Of a stretch of DNA of 64,000 nucleotides, positions 8,481-18,315 are shown piece after piece. The number at the start of each line of letters is the position of its first letter. Position 1 is the first letter of the stretch. Origin of the DNA: Hymenobacter guriensis (GTDB lineage Bacteria > Bacteroidota > Bacteroidia > Cytophagales > Hymenobacteraceae). The stretch lies in NCBI RefSeq assembly GCF_015773195.1, contig NZ_JADWYK010000002.1:310001-374000 (forward strand). Reading direction: 5' to 3'. The notes beneath the pieces are model-generated. The model ran no database searches, had not been told where the DNA came from, and saw only the letters and a list, made by a program, of their open reading frames with translations. The position numbers were made by a program, and so were the translations under genes.

Positions 8481-9374
8481 CTACCTCGTGACCATGGTGC
8501 CGGCATTCTGCGGCCGGATTTCGGCGTGCCCATCTTTGGCGTGCTGGATGTTCAGGGTTGACTCGGGCTCTTTTTTCAGGTCGCTGGGCACTTCTTCTCC
8601 GTGCAAACCCTTGGAAAGCGTCACGCCCCCGTCCACGAAATACGTGGCGCCGGTTACGTAGCTGGCTTCATCGGAGGCCAGGAAAAGGTACACGTTGGCT
8701 ACTTCTTCGGGCGTACCGCGGCGGCCCAGCGGCACCCCGTTCACGGTATTCTTTTCCATTTTGCTGTCCATCGGGCCGGTTTCCTTGTGCGTCCAGGCTG
8801 TATCAATGGGGCCGGGACCGACGCAGTTCACGCGTACGCCGTGCTTGGCCTGCTCTACGGCCAGGCCGCGCGAAAACGTCATCACCCAGGCCTTGGTGCC
8901 CCCGTACGGCGTAATCATGGGGGAACCCATCTGCCCCGCCTCTGAGCCGGCCGAGACGATATTGCCGCGCGTTTTCTGCAGCTCCGGCAGGGCCGCCCGG
9001 CTCATCATAAACACCGTGTAGATGTTGTTTTTGATCATGTACTCAAACGCCTCTACCGGGTACTTATCCAGCTCGGCCGTGGCCGGAAACACCCCGGCGT
9101 TATTGATCAGGATATCCAGCTTGCCGTAGCGGCTCACCGCTTCCTGCACGCAGGCTTCGGCGGTGGCCTGGTGGGATACGTCGCCGGTGAAGGCGGTAGC
9201 GGTGCCACCGGCCTGCAGAATTTCTTCTACCACATCCCGCACCGGGTCTTCGGCCAGGCCGGCTACCACTACGGCCGCGCCCTCGCGGGCAAAACGTTTG
9301 GCTATGGCTTCGCCGATGCCTGAGCCGGCGCCCGTTACAATGGCTACTTTGCCTTGCAGTCTTCCAGTTGTCAT
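8481..9374 (-). CDS. Short-chain dehydrogenase/reductase (SDR)
   Basis: The ATG at 9374 gives MTTGRLQGKVAIVTG; an in-frame GTG at 9404 would add ten unlikely residues. Classical SDR motifs are present: TGAGSGIGEAIA (cofactor), NNAG, and active-site YGGTK preceded by a serine in SAGSEAG. It should be an NAD(P)(H)-dependent oxidoreductase. A hydrophilic C-terminal extension of about 45 residues beyond the usual GG-V fold end is slightly unusual. The substrate cannot be told from sequence. It is monocistronic and divergent from the next gene. Confidence 0.9.
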   Translation of the reverse strand: MTTGRLQGKVAIVTGAGSGIGEAIAKRFAREGAAVVVAGLAEDPVRDVVEEILQAGGTATAFTGDVSHQATAEACVQEAVSRYGKLDILINNAGVFPATAELDKYPVEAFEYMIKNNIYTVFMMSRAALPELQKTRGNIVSAGSEAGQMGSPMITPYGGTKAWVMTFSRGLAVEQAKHGVRVNCVGPGPIDTAWTHKETGPMDSKMEKNTVNGVPLGRRGTPEEVANVYLFLASDEASYVTGATYFVDGGVTLSKGLHGEEVPSDLKKEPESTLNIQHAKDGHAEIRPQNAGTMVTR

Positions 9375-9535
9375 ATCATCAGGAGTTAAGCGGCCAGAGG
9401 CCACGAAAGTGAAAGCGCCTCATGCACCGCTTGAGCAGACGGGCACGGGGCGCTTTTTTCTAACGGCAACTGCCAAGTCGAGTTCATATAAAGCCATTAC
9501 AAAACTTTGGCAACCCCGTAGTGGTACTGTAGGCA

Positions 9536-10162
9536 ATGCGCGTTTCTGGCGCACTGCTGCGTATGGCTGGTTTGTTGGCTTCTGGTTTTGTTTCGCCCGC
9601 GGTGCCGCTGAGCACAGCGCGCCTGCTGCTGCGCCCCTACCACCCGACTGATGCGCTGGCCTTCTTCACCGTGCTCGATGCCAACCGCCTCCGGCTGCAG
9701 CCCGCTTTTCCGGCCCGCGTCGCGGCCGTGCGTACCCTGGCCAACGCCGAGCGGGTGCTGGATACTTTTCGCCACGACTGGCGCACGCGCCGCCTCTACG
9801 TGCTGGGCATCTGGGAGCAAGCCACCGGCCGCTACCTCGGCGACATCAGCCTGAAGCCTAACTGGACGGAACCGGTAACCTTGGAAATAGGGTACTACCT
9901 GGCAGCTGATGCCGAGGGCCAGGGCTACGCCCGCGAGGCTTTGCACGCAGCGGTACAGTTCGGGTTCCGGCTTAGCTCCGATGTGGCCCGTCAGCTTATT
10001 CGATGCCGCGCCGACAACCCGCGCAGCTGCGCCGTGGCCGAAGCGGCCGGGTTTCAGTTGTTGCCCCCGCGCCCCCGGGCCTGGCCCCTGCGCGCCTTCC
10101 GCACCGACGATATCCTGTATTTCTCTTTGAAGCGGGAAGATACCGTCATCCAGCCGGCTTAG
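9536..10162 (+). CDS. GNAT-family N-acetyltransferase (RimJ/RimL type)
   Basis: The 208-residue protein has the LSTARLLLRPYHPTDA opening typical of ribosomal-protein-alanine acetyltransferase-like GNATs, a central IGYYLAADAEGQGYAREAL acetyl-CoA motif (~118-136), and the ADNPRSCAVAEAAGF segment. It should transfer acetyl from acetyl-CoA to a protein or small-molecule amine. The first ~25 residues are an extra hydrophobic stretch, so the true start could be internal. Its stop overlaps the end of the convergent outer-membrane gene by 4 bp. Confidence 0.88.
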   Translation: MRVSGALLRMAGLLASGFVSPAVPLSTARLLLRPYHPTDALAFFTVLDANRLRLQPAFPARVAAVRTLANAERVLDTFRHDWRTRRLYVLGIWEQATGRYLGDISLKPNWTEPVTLEIGYYLAADAEGQGYAREALHAAVQFGFRLSSDVARQLIRCRADNPRSCAVAEAAGFQLLPPRPRAWPLRAFRTDDILYFSLKREDTVIQPA

Positions 10163-11349
10163 TCGGCGGCGCGCTTGAGGGTGGAAAGCAGGAAGCTCTG
10201 GTTGAAGTTGAGGTAAAGCGCGAAGGAGAAGTCGAACAGGCCGTTGTTGAGGTCGTAGAGCGGCTCGAAGCGCGTGGTGAGTGTGAGATGGCCGGGTAGC
10301 TGGTAGTCCTTCAGAAACCGCAGAATAAGCAGCTGCCGCTCCCGTTCATTATAGCCCACATCCACCGGCGACGACGACACCGACTGGTACAGCCGCCCAC
10401 CGAGCGGCGACACGTAGCCGCGCCCGTGCCAGTAGGCGAGCTGCACATTATTGAGGCGCGTATCTACCCCGGCGTTCAGGTACACGCCCGTTCCGTCGCG
10501 GAAGGGCAGTTCCTCGGTAAAGGAATAGTCGTTGAAATACGTCACGTACCCATCGAAATGCACCGCCGAAACGAAGTCGGAAGCCAAAGCCCGCCGCAGG
10601 CGCAGGCCGGTAGCCACGTTGAACAGGGTTTGCAGCGGCTTGTCAATGGTATCAATCTGGCCGCCGCGGTGCGTGGCTGTGAACTGAAACGGCAGCTTCA
10701 GCAGCCAGCCGGTAGAGTCGCCCAAGAGGCGGTGCTCAGTAGCCAGACCGCCGGCTACTTCTTCCTGAAAATTGCTGAACCGGTACTGCTGGCGCACCCA
10801 GTTCACCCAAGCATCCAGGCTACCGCGGGGCGTCTGGTGCTGGTACTGGATGCCTTCCTCGAGCCGGTTGGTGATGACGCGCTCAAAATCGAACATAGGC
10901 TCGATGTAGCCGTGGTGCAGGTTGCCCTCCAGGTTGCCGAAGATGAGCGTGTGCGGCCCTTGCCGGTACTTGAGCGTGAACAGCGGGCTTATCTGCTTGA
11001 AGCGGGGGGTGCCGTAGTCCTTCCACAAAAACACACCTGCCTCCAGCCGTAGGTTGGCCGTCGGGAAGTACACCAGCCGTGGCGCCAGCTGGGCCCCGAA
11101 GTAGGTAAGACCGGGGTCAATCTTGTTGAAGTACTCGTTGTCTTTGTTGAACAGGAAGCCCTGCACATCCAGCCGCAGCTGCCGCTCGTAGGCCGGCCCA
11201 ACCGGGGAGCGGTGCAGAAAGGCGCGGTTATCGAGCTGGGCGGCGGCCGGCCGGGAAAATAAAATCAGCCCCAGTAGTGCCCAGGCCAGTCCCCGAAATT
11301 TGCCTTGTCCCTGACAGTCAGCCGCTAACTTTACCAAAAATTTTAGCAT
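10159..11349 (-). CDS. Putative outer-membrane beta-barrel protein, unknown function
   Basis: The 396-residue protein has an unusually long N-region before a hydrophobic stretch and SRPAAAQ cleavage site, so an internal start is possible. The mature part is rich in alternating aromatic and polar residues (LVYFPTANLRLEAGVFLWKD, TFGNLEG-like strands) and ends in a phenylalanine/leucine-rich strand (FDFSFALYLNFNQSF), as expected for a beta-barrel. No specific family was recognised. It is transcribed away from recA, which lies upstream on the opposite strand. Confidence 0.75.
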   Translation of the reverse strand: MLKFLVKLAADCQGQGKFRGLAWALLGLILFSRPAAAQLDNRAFLHRSPVGPAYERQLRLDVQGFLFNKDNEYFNKIDPGLTYFGAQLAPRLVYFPTANLRLEAGVFLWKDYGTPRFKQISPLFTLKYRQGPHTLIFGNLEGNLHHGYIEPMFDFERVITNRLEEGIQYQHQTPRGSLDAWVNWVRQQYRFSNFQEEVAGGLATEHRLLGDSTGWLLKLPFQFTATHRGGQIDTIDKPLQTLFNVATGLRLRRALASDFVSAVHFDGYVTYFNDYSFTEELPFRDGTGVYLNAGVDTRLNNVQLAYWHGRGYVSPLGGRLYQSVSSSPVDVGYNERERQLLILRFLKDYQLPGHLTLTTRFEPLYDLNNGLFDFSFALYLNFNQSFLLSTLKRAAD

Positions 11350-11474
11350 TGAAAAATTACCCCAGACTCAACGAATTTTTTTAGCATTGCGGGCACAAAA
11401 TATAGGCCGGCGGCGTTACCACTAGCCGGCCCGAAACACCCCGGCTGCGGCCCAGGCAAAACCAGATTTTACGG

Positions 11475-11505
11475 TTGCAGGGCCGGCCCAAAACGCCTAC
11501 ATTCA
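11475..11505 (+). promoter_or_regulatory. Candidate recA promoter
   Basis: TTG at 11475-11477, 20 bp, then TACATTCA at 11498-11505, a 6/8 match to the Bacteroidetes -7 element TAnnTTTG. It lies 35 bp before the recA ATG. The match is partial, so this is tentative. Confidence 0.4.
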
Positions 11506-11539
11506 CCAAACCTAAGCATTTATCCCTAACCCCTCTCTA

Positions 11540-12640
11540 ATGGCTGCTACCACAGACAAAGCCGAGAAAACCGCTTCCAACCCTCAGGCGGAGAAACTGA
11601 AAGCCCTTCAGCTCACGCTCGATAAGCTCGATAAGAGTTACGGTAAAGGTACCGTGATGAAGCTCAGCGACAACAAGGTGATGGACGTGGAAGTCATCAG
11701 CACCGGCTCGCTCGGCCTCGACATTGCCCTGGGCGTGGGTGGCCTGCCCAAAGGCCGCGTGGTGGAAATCTACGGTCCTGAGTCGTCGGGTAAAACCACG
11801 CTCACCATGCACTGCATTGCCGAAGCTCAGAAAAAGGGTGGCATTGCGGCCTTCATCGACGCCGAACACGCCTTCGATCCGGCCTACGCTCAGAAGCTCG
11901 GCATCGATACCAGCAACCTGCTCATTGCCCAGCCCGACAACGGCGAGCAAGCCCTGGAAATTGCCGATCAGCTGATTTCCTCCGGCGCCATCGACATCAT
12001 TGTCATTGACTCCGTGGCCGCTCTAGTGCCGAAAGGCGAGCTGGAAGGCGACATGGGTGACTCCAAAGTGGGCCTGCACGCCCGCCTGATGAGCCAGGCC
12101 CTGCGGAAGCTTACCGGTACCATCAACAAAACCGGCTGCTGCTGCATTTTCATCAACCAGCTGCGCGAAAAAATCGGGGTTATGTTCGGCTCGCCCGAAA
12201 CGACCACCGGTGGTAACGCCCTCAAATTCTACGCTTCCGTCCGCCTCGATATTCGTCGTATTGGCCAGATCAAGGAAGACAAGGACAACATCACCGGAAA
12301 CCGCACCAAGGTGAAGGTGGTGAAAAACAAAGTAGCCCCGCCCTTTAAGGTTATTGAGTTTGACATCCTCTACGGCCAGGGCATTTCCAAAGTAGGCGAA
12401 ATCCTGGACCTGGGCGTGGATATGGGCATCATTGCCAAGTCGGGCTCCTGGTTTTCCTACGAAGGCAACCGCTTGGGCCAGGGCCGCGAAGGTGTGAAAA
12501 CCATCCTGCTCGACAACCCCGAACTGGCCGACAAGATTGAGGCCCAGATTCGGGCCATGGTGAAAGGTGAGCCCGAAGCCGCTCTGGCGGCCATTCCCGA
12601 AGACCGTAGCACCGACGAAGACGAGGACGAGGCTGAATAA
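11540..12640 (+). CDS. recA: Recombinase RecA
   Basis: The 366-residue protein is full length for RecA. Walker [10 protein letters not shown] is at ~79-87, the [19 protein letters not shown]alker B region follows, and loop L2 includes [20 protein letters not shown]. It polymerises on single-stranded DNA for homologous recombination and promotes LexA-type cleavage. The acidic tail (DEDEDEAE) is usual. It is followed by a strong terminator and appears monocistronic. Confidence 0.99.
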   Translation: MAATTDKAEKTASNPQAEKLKALQLTLDKLDKSYGKGTVMKLSDNKVMDVEVISTGSLGLDIALGVGGLPKGRVVEIYGPESSGKTTLTMHCIAEAQKKGGIAAFIDAEHAFDPAYAQKLGIDTSNLLIAQPDNGEQALEIADQLISSGAIDIIVIDSVAALVPKGELEGDMGDSKVGLHARLMSQALRKLTGTINKTGCCCIFINQLREKIGVMFGSPETTTGGNALKFYASVRLDIRRIGQIKEDKDNITGNRTKVKVVKNKVAPPFKVIEFDILYGQGISKVGEILDLGVDMGIIAKSGSWFSYEGNRLGQGREGVKTILLDNPELADKIEAQIRAMVKGEPEAALAAIPEDRSTDEDEDEAE

Positions 12641-12662
12641 GCTCTGCTGCTTTCTTCAACGC

Positions 12663-12697
12663 AAAAACCTCGTTGGCTCCGGCCGACGAGGTTTTTT
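12663..12697 (+). terminator. recA terminator
   Basis: AAAACCTCGTTGG pairs with CCGACGAGGTTTT (one G-U), then a T7 run. Confidence 0.85.
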
Positions 12698-12834
12698 TGT
12701 GCCTTGCTTTTCGCGGGGCATTCCGTAATTTGGACAGGCCGGCATCTGCACTTAATACAATTCCGTAGGTACCTGCCTGTTTTGCCTTCCTGAACCTCCC
12801 GCCCGGTATTTCGTTCCAGCTACTGGAGGCGGGC

Positions 12835-12863
12835 TTGACGCGCAGGCACGCTCTGTATATTTG
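12835..12863 (+). promoter_or_regulatory. Bacteroidetes housekeeping promoter for the DUF3108 gene
   Basis: TTG at 12835-12837 and TATATTTG at 12856-12863, spaced by 18 bp, match the TTG/TAnnTTTG consensus exactly. The start codon is 49 bp downstream, leaving a short leader. Confidence 0.75.
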
Positions 12864-12911
12864 CTGGCATTGCATTTGAATAGCGCCAGCCATTGCCAAC
12901 ATTTCTCACTT

Positions 12912-13736
12912 ATGCTTCGCCGCTGGCTTCTTTTTACTCCTGTTGCTGTGTTGCTTGCATCAGCTTTGCTGAGTGCCCGGCCCGAATCTACGCAGCGTGC
13001 TATTCCGAATAACAGCTTTGCCAAGGGCGAAACCATGTACTACAAAGTACATTACGGCCTGGTAAACGCCGCCGATGCCACCATTGAACTATCCGACGAG
13101 CTACACCGCGTGAACGAGCGGCCCTGCTACCGTGCTACCGTCACGGGCCGCACCACCGGCTCCTTCGACTTTTTCCTGCGCGTCCGCGACACGTGGCGCT
13201 CCTACATCGATACCACCAGCATTCTGCCGCAGAAGTTTTTCCGCAACATTGAGGAGGGCAACTACCGCAAAAAAGAAACCGTGGACTTCGACCACGAGCG
13301 GGACGTAGCCGTGGTGGAAACCCGCAAACGGGACCGGGAGCCCCGACACGGCACCTACAAAGTGCCCGACAACATCCAGGACCTGGTGAGCGGCTTCTAC
13401 TTTCTGCGCACCATCAACTACGACCAGCGCCGCATCGGTGAAATCATCCGGGTGAAAGGCTTTTTCGATGATGAGGTATTCGACATGGACGTCATCTACC
13501 GGGGCCGCGAAACCGTATCCACGAAAGTCGGCAGCATCCGCGCCATTAAGCTGGTGCCGCGTATGCCCAAGAACAAGCTTTTCAGCGGGGAAAATGCCGT
13601 CACGGTTTACCTTTCCGATGACCGGAATAAGATTCCAGTCCTCATCCAGGCCGAGCTGTTCGTGGGGGCCGTGAAAGTGGATATGTACAAATACCAGGGC
13701 TTGAAAAACAAGCTCAGCCTCGTAGCTAAAAACTAG
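12912..13736 (+). CDS. Secreted DUF3108 protein
   Basis: The ATG at 12912 yields MLRRWLLFTPVAVLLAS, a clear signal peptide; the open frame begins earlier but lies within the promoter. The mature protein (~250 residues) has the DUF3108 pattern: an opening FAKGETMYYKVHYGLVNA, a middle KKETVDFDHERDVAVVE and the later YLSDDRNKIPVLIQAEL. DUF3108 proteins are periplasmic and of unknown biochemical role. It has its own promoter and terminator. Confidence 0.88.
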   Translation: MLRRWLLFTPVAVLLASALLSARPESTQRAIPNNSFAKGETMYYKVHYGLVNAADATIELSDELHRVNERPCYRATVTGRTTGSFDFFLRVRDTWRSYIDTTSILPQKFFRNIEEGNYRKKETVDFDHERDVAVVETRKRDREPRHGTYKVPDNIQDLVSGFYFLRTINYDQRRIGEIIRVKGFFDDEVFDMDVIYRGRETVSTKVGSIRAIKLVPRMPKNKLFSGENAVTVYLSDDRNKIPVLIQAELFVGAVKVDMYKYQGLKNKLSLVAKN

Positions 13737-13743
13737 ACCGTCG

Positions 13744-13771
13744 GCGGCTCCCCTACGGGAGCCGCTTTTTT
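13744..13771 (+). terminator. Rho-independent terminator
   Basis: GCGGCTCCC/GGGAGCCGC stem with a short loop and T6. Confidence 0.85.
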
Positions 13772-13828
13772 GCTTAGCAAGCTGACCTGTTAACGAAAAC
13801 GTAACACACTGTCGCGCCTGGGCTTCGG

Positions 13829-13836
13829 TACTTTTG
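13829..13836 (+). promoter_or_regulatory. -7 element (TACTTTTG) upstream of the response regulator
   Basis: A perfect TAnnTTTG match 34 bp before the ATG. No TTG was found at the right spacing upstream, so only the -7 half is supported. Confidence 0.5.
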
Positions 13837-13870
13837 TGCGTTTTCCATTTCATCTGCAACCTGCTCCGCC

Positions 13871-14572
<702 letters not shown>

Positions 14573-14664
14573 GTGAATAGTGAACCAGTGAAATGGTGAG
14601 TTTTACGTTCTGACCGCCCAAGTAAGAACGTAAAACTCACCATTTCACTGGTTCACTATTTCAC
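14573..14664. repeat. Gap-filling 39-bp inverted repeat inside a two-component operon
   Basis: 14573-14611 is complementary to 14625-14664 along its whole length except for one bulged A; the loop is 13 nt. The arms are built from repeated GTGAA-like words. The element starts directly after the regulator stop and ends 10 nt before the kinase GTG, so a transcript would carry a long hairpin at the kinase translation start. No T tract follows either arm, so it is not a typical terminator. Confidence 0.93.
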
Positions 14665-14674
14665 CTTTCGCCCC

Positions 14675-15742
14675 GTGAGACTCAACCTTTCCTCGCGCAC
14701 CATTGCCATTCTGCTGGCTTTGCTGGTGGCCTGCGTGCTCACCACGTTTGCCTGGATTGGCCCAACCCTCTCGTTTCGGGAGGCGTGCCTGGGCGCGGGC
14801 ATCACGGTGGCGGCGTGCTTTCTGCTGGTGTACCTGTCGTTTGAGGCGCTGATTTTTCGCGAAGTCAACCAGATATACGCCGGGCTGGAGCACGTGAAGC
14901 GCAAGGAATTCCGGAAGCTGTCAAACAAGTTTCTGTTCCGGCCGGAGCCGCTCAAGCGCATGCGCGACGAAATCCTGGACATGGCCCAGCGCAAGCAGCA
15001 GGAAATCGACGAGTTGAAGCGCCTGCAGGCCCTACGCCGTGAGTTCCTGGCCGATGTGTCGCACGAGTTGAAAACGCCCATCTTCGCCGCCCAGGGGTTC
15101 GTGCATACCATTCTCGACGACGACGACATCGACGAAGTAACCCGTAAGAAGTTTCTGCAGAAAGCCGCCGGCAGCCTCGACGCGCTGGATGCCCTGGTGC
15201 AGGATCTGGTAACCATTGCCCAGCTGGAAAAAGGGGTGGTGCGCATGCGCCGCCAGCGCTTCGACCTGGCCCAGCTGATCCGGGATATTTTTGAGCAGCT
15301 GGAACTGCGCGCTGGCCAGCGCCAAGTACAGCTCCAACTGCTACCGGCCGGGACACCTGCCGGCGTATGGGTATTGGCCGACCGCAACCGCATCCGGCAG
15401 GTACTCATCAACCTGATCGACAACGCTATCAAGTACGGGCGGGCCAGCGGCCTGGTGACGGTAACGCTGCACGAAACTGCCAAAAGTGTGCGCGTAGAGG
15501 TGCGCGACGACGGCGCGGGCATTGCCGAAGAGCACCAGCACCGCATCTTCGAGCGATTTTACCGTATCGATAAGAGCCGCTCCCGCGACTCGGGCGGCTC
15601 CGGCCTGGGGCTGGCCATCAGCAAGCACATTGTGGAAGCCCACAAGTCCACCATCAAAATTCGCAGCGAAATCGGAAGGGGCACGGCTCTGGAGTTCAAG
15701 CTGGCCAAACCCAGGCAGCTCCCTGAGGCAGCCGAAAGCTAA
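14675..15742 (+). CDS. Sensor histidine kinase (PhoR-like)
   Basis: It starts with GTG. Two membrane segments (TIAILLALLVACVLTTFAWI and a second at ~35-60) bracket only a very short periplasmic part, so there is no room for an extracytoplasmic sensor domain. The H-box FLADVSHELKTPIFAAQGF contains the phospho-His; N-box NLIDNAIKYG, G1 DDGAGI and GGSGLGLAISKHIV follow. It should phosphorylate the adjacent OmpR-type regulator. Its stop overlaps the first possible start of the RluA gene (TAATG). Confidence 0.95.
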   Translation: MRLNLSSRTIAILLALLVACVLTTFAWIGPTLSFREACLGAGITVAACFLLVYLSFEALIFREVNQIYAGLEHVKRKEFRKLSNKFLFRPEPLKRMRDEILDMAQRKQQEIDELKRLQALRREFLADVSHELKTPIFAAQGFVHTILDDDDIDEVTRKKFLQKAAGSLDALDALVQDLVTIAQLEKGVVRMRRQRFDLAQLIRDIFEQLELRAGQRQVQLQLLPAGTPAGVWVLADRNRIRQVLINLIDNAIKYGRASGLVTVTLHETAKSVRVEVRDDGAGIAEEHQHRIFERFYRIDKSRSRDSGGSGLGLAISKHIVEAHKSTIKIRSEIGRGTALEFKLAKPRQLPEAAES

Positions 15743-15761
15743 TGCTTCGGGGCGGGTACCG

Positions 15762-15769
15762 TACCTTTG
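15762..15769 (+). promoter_or_regulatory. -7 element (TACCTTTG) before the RluA gene
   Basis: A perfect TAnnTTTG match, with its last base 12 nt before the ATG at 15781. It supports that ATG over the ATG at 15742, which lies upstream of the element. No well-spaced TTG was found. Confidence 0.5.
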
Positions 15770-15780
15770 TGCTTCCTGAT

Positions 15781-16494
15781 ATGAAGCTACCCGATTTCTC
15801 CGACCTGATTCTGTTTGAGGACGAAGACTACGTCGTCATCAACAAGCCCCCATTCCTGGCCACGCTCGACGAGCGGTTTGGCGGCGCGCCTAACATCCTG
15901 CGCCTGGCCCGCGAGCAGTACGACGACATCCAGGCCTGTCACCGCCTCGACAAGGAAACGAGCGGGGCCCTGGCTTTGGCCAAAAACCCCGAGGCCTACC
16001 GCCACTTGGCCATGCAGTTTGAAAACCGCGAGGTAAAGAAAGTGTACCACGCCGTAGCCTGGGGTGTGCATGACTACGACGGCCTGCGCGTGGAGCGCAG
16101 CATCGAAACCACCACCAAAGGCAAAGCCCGGCTAGCCTATAAAGGCAAGCCTGCCACCACGCTGGTACGCACCCTTGAGGCCTTTGCCCGCCACACCTTG
16201 CTCGAGTGCCAACCCATTACGGGCCGCATGCACCAGATTCGGCTGCATCTGGCTTACCTGCAGGCACCCATCGTAGGCGACCAGATGTACGGCGGCGACG
16301 ACTTCTATTTGTCGTCGCTCAAGAAGAAGTTCAATGTGAAGCAGGGCGAGGAAGAGCAGCCCTTTATCAAGCGCTTTGCCCTGCACGCCGCCAACCTCAC
16401 CTTCGCACGCCTCGGCGGCGAGACTGTGACGATTGAGGCGCCTTATCCCAAGGACTTCCGGGTGCTGGTCGACACGCTGCGCCAGTACAGCTAA
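15781..16494 (+). CDS. RluA-family pseudouridine synthase
   Basis: The protein opens MKLPDFSDLILFEDEDYVVINKPP, a typical RluA start. The catalytic Asp is in ACHRLDKETSGALA, and the later GRMHQIRLHLAYL and GDQMYGG motifs are conserved. It converts specific uridines in rRNA or tRNA to pseudouridine; the target site cannot be assigned. A longer start at 15742 overlapping the kinase stop would add 13 residues and permit translational coupling; the -7 element at 15762 favours the shorter form. Confidence 0.92.
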   Translation: MKLPDFSDLILFEDEDYVVINKPPFLATLDERFGGAPNILRLAREQYDDIQACHRLDKETSGALALAKNPEAYRHLAMQFENREVKKVYHAVAWGVHDYDGLRVERSIETTTKGKARLAYKGKPATTLVRTLEAFARHTLLECQPITGRMHQIRLHLAYLQAPIVGDQMYGGDDFYLSSLKKKFNVKQGEEEQPFIKRFALHAANLTFARLGGETVTIEAPYPKDFRVLVDTLRQYS

Positions 16495-16547
16495 AAGATA
16501 CGTGAGGCTAACGACAACACTTTCAGGCAGAAATAGTGGGGTTTGGT

Positions 16548-16577
16548 TTGGATTTATAGTGAAAGGCGGTAACTTTG
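16548..16577 (+). promoter_or_regulatory. Promoter of the rplM-rpsI(-rpsB) operon
   Basis: TTG at 16548-16550, 19 bp, TAACTTTG at 16570-16577: an exact match to the Bacteroidetes sigma-A consensus. A leader of roughly 60 nt precedes rplM. Confidence 0.8.
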
Positions 16578-16641
16578 TGTCCGTTTTTCCCGGACCCATG
16601 CTGGGTTCTGTCTCATTTTCAAACGCTTACCTTCCTTCCCA

Positions 16642-17094
16642 ATGGATCATCTGAGCTTCAAGACGGTATCCGTCAACAAAGCCAACGCCGATAAGGCCTG
16701 GGTGGTGGTTGATGCCAGTGTTGCGCCGCTGGGCCGTCTGGCCAGCCAGATTGCCAACATGCTGCGTGGCAAGCACAAACCTTCCTTCACGCCCAACTCG
16801 GATTGCGGCGACAACGTCATTGTTATTAACGCCGACAAGCTGCGCGTTACGGGCAAGAAGTTGACCGACAAAATCTACATCACGCACTCGGGCTACCCCG
16901 GCGGCCAGAAGCGCATCAACCTGCGCGACAAGAAAGCCAAGAACTCGGCCAGCGTGATTGAGCACGCCGTGAAAGGCATGCTGCAGGGCAACAAGCTGGG
17001 CGCGGCCCAGTTCCGCAACCTGTACGTGTACAAAGGTGCCGAGCACCCCCACCAGGCCCAGCAGCCCCAGGCTGTTGAACTCACTAACCTCTAA
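16642..17094 (+). CDS. rplM: 50S ribosomal protein L13
   Basis: The 150-residue protein shows the L13 signatures WVVVDASVAPLGRLASQIA, GDNVIVINADKLRVTGKKL, the HSGYPGG motif and NLYVYKGAEHPH near the end. It is a component of the large ribosomal subunit and an early assembly protein. It is the first gene of the usual rplM-rpsI pair, followed here by rpsB and tsf. Confidence 0.98.
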   Translation: MDHLSFKTVSVNKANADKAWVVVDASVAPLGRLASQIANMLRGKHKPSFTPNSDCGDNVIVINADKLRVTGKKLTDKIYITHSGYPGGQKRINLRDKKAKNSASVIEHAVKGMLQGNKLGAAQFRNLYVYKGAEHPHQAQQPQAVELTNL

Positions 17095-17127
17095 GCCGAA
17101 TTCGGCGTCTCTTTAATTCTTCACTTA

Positions 17128-17514
17128 ATGGAAATCTCCAACACCTCTGGTAGAAGAAAAACCTCGGTGGCCCGCATATACATGCAGGCCGGGCAAGGGA
17201 ATATCACTATCAACGGCCGGGAAATGAAAGCCTACTTTGGCAATGAACTCCTGGAAAACATCGTGAACCAGCCTTTGGCGACGGTTGAGCAGCTCAACCA
17301 GTACGACATCAAGGTGAACGTGCGCGGTGGTGGCATCTCGGCTCAGGCCGAAGCCATCCGTCTGGCCATCTCGAAAGCCCTCGTGGGCGACAACGCAGAG
17401 GTTCGCCCTGCTTTGAAGAAAGAAGGCTTCCTGACCCGCGACCCGCGCATGGTGGAACGCAAGAAATTCGGCAAGCGCAAAGCGCGTCGTTCGTTCCAGT
17501 TCTCGAAACGCTAA
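17128..17514 (+). CDS. rpsI: 30S ribosomal protein S9
   Basis: The 128-residue protein contains TSGRRKTSVARIYMQ, INGREMKAYFG, VRGGGISAQAEAIRLAISKA and the conserved basic tail ending RRSFQFSKR that reaches the decoding centre. It lies 33 bp after rplM and 21 bp before rpsB. Confidence 0.98.
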   Translation: MEISNTSGRRKTSVARIYMQAGQGNITINGREMKAYFGNELLENIVNQPLATVEQLNQYDIKVNVRGGGISAQAEAIRLAISKALVGDNAEVRPALKKEGFLTRDPRMVERKKFGKRKARRSFQFSKR

Positions 17515-17535
17515 TCTTCCAGAGGAACCCCTATC

Positions 17536-18303
17536 ATGGCTCAGACCACCACGTATAAAGAACTGCTGGACGCCGGTGCCCACTTTGGTCACCTGACGCG
17601 TAAGTGGGACCCAAAAATGGCGCCGTACATCTTCATGGAGAAGAACGGCATCCACATTATTGACCTGAACAAAACCCTCGTTTCGCTCGAGCAGGCCGCC
17701 AACGCTATCCGCAACATCGCCAAGAGCGGTCGGAAGGTAATGTTTGTTGCCACCAAGAAGCAGGCGCAGGAAATTGTTTCGGATGAGGCTAAGCGCCTGA
17801 AAATGCCTTTCGTTACGGACCGTTGGCTGGGTGGCATGCTCACCAACTTCGCTACCGTACGCAAGTCGCTGAAGAAAATGAGCACCATCGACAAGATGGT
17901 GAAGGAAAACACGGCCTATGCAGCCCTTGCCAAGCGCGAGAAGCTGATGATGAGCCGCGAGCGGGAAAAGCTGGAGCGTGTACTCGGGGGCATTGCCGAC
18001 CTGAGCCGCCTGCCCGCTGCCCTGTTCGTGGTAGACGTGAAGCGTGAGCACATTGCCGTGAAAGAAGCCCAGAAGCTGGGTATCCCGGTGTTTGCCATCT
18101 GCGACACGAACTCAAACCCCGAGCAAGTACAGTTCCCGATTCCGGCCAACGACGATGCCTCGAAATCTATCCAGCTCATCGTGAGCATCATGGGTAAGGC
18201 CATCGAAGACGGTCTGTCGGAGCGCAAAGTCGACAAAGAAGACGCCGACAAGAAGCAGGCTGAAGAAGAAGGCATCCAGGAAAAACAGGCTGCCGACGAA
18301 TAA
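17536..18303 (+). CDS. rpsB: 30S ribosomal protein S2
   Basis: The 255-residue protein has the S2 motifs [50 protein letters not shown] and [17 protein letters not shown]. The tail is acidic and Glu/Lys-rich. It is separated from tsf by 158 bp carrying a repetitive, self-complementary element, whereas the two are often close together in bacteria. Confidence 0.98.
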   Translation: MAQTTTYKELLDAGAHFGHLTRKWDPKMAPYIFMEKNGIHIIDLNKTLVSLEQAANAIRNIAKSGRKVMFVATKKQAQEIVSDEAKRLKMPFVTDRWLGGMLTNFATVRKSLKKMSTIDKMVKENTAYAALAKREKLMMSREREKLERVLGGIADLSRLPAALFVVDVKREHIAVKEAQKLGIPVFAICDTNSNPEQVQFPIPANDDASKSIQLIVSIMGKAIEDGLSERKVDKEDADKKQAEEEGIQEKQAADE

Positions 18304-18315
18304 GCTCTTTTCGTA

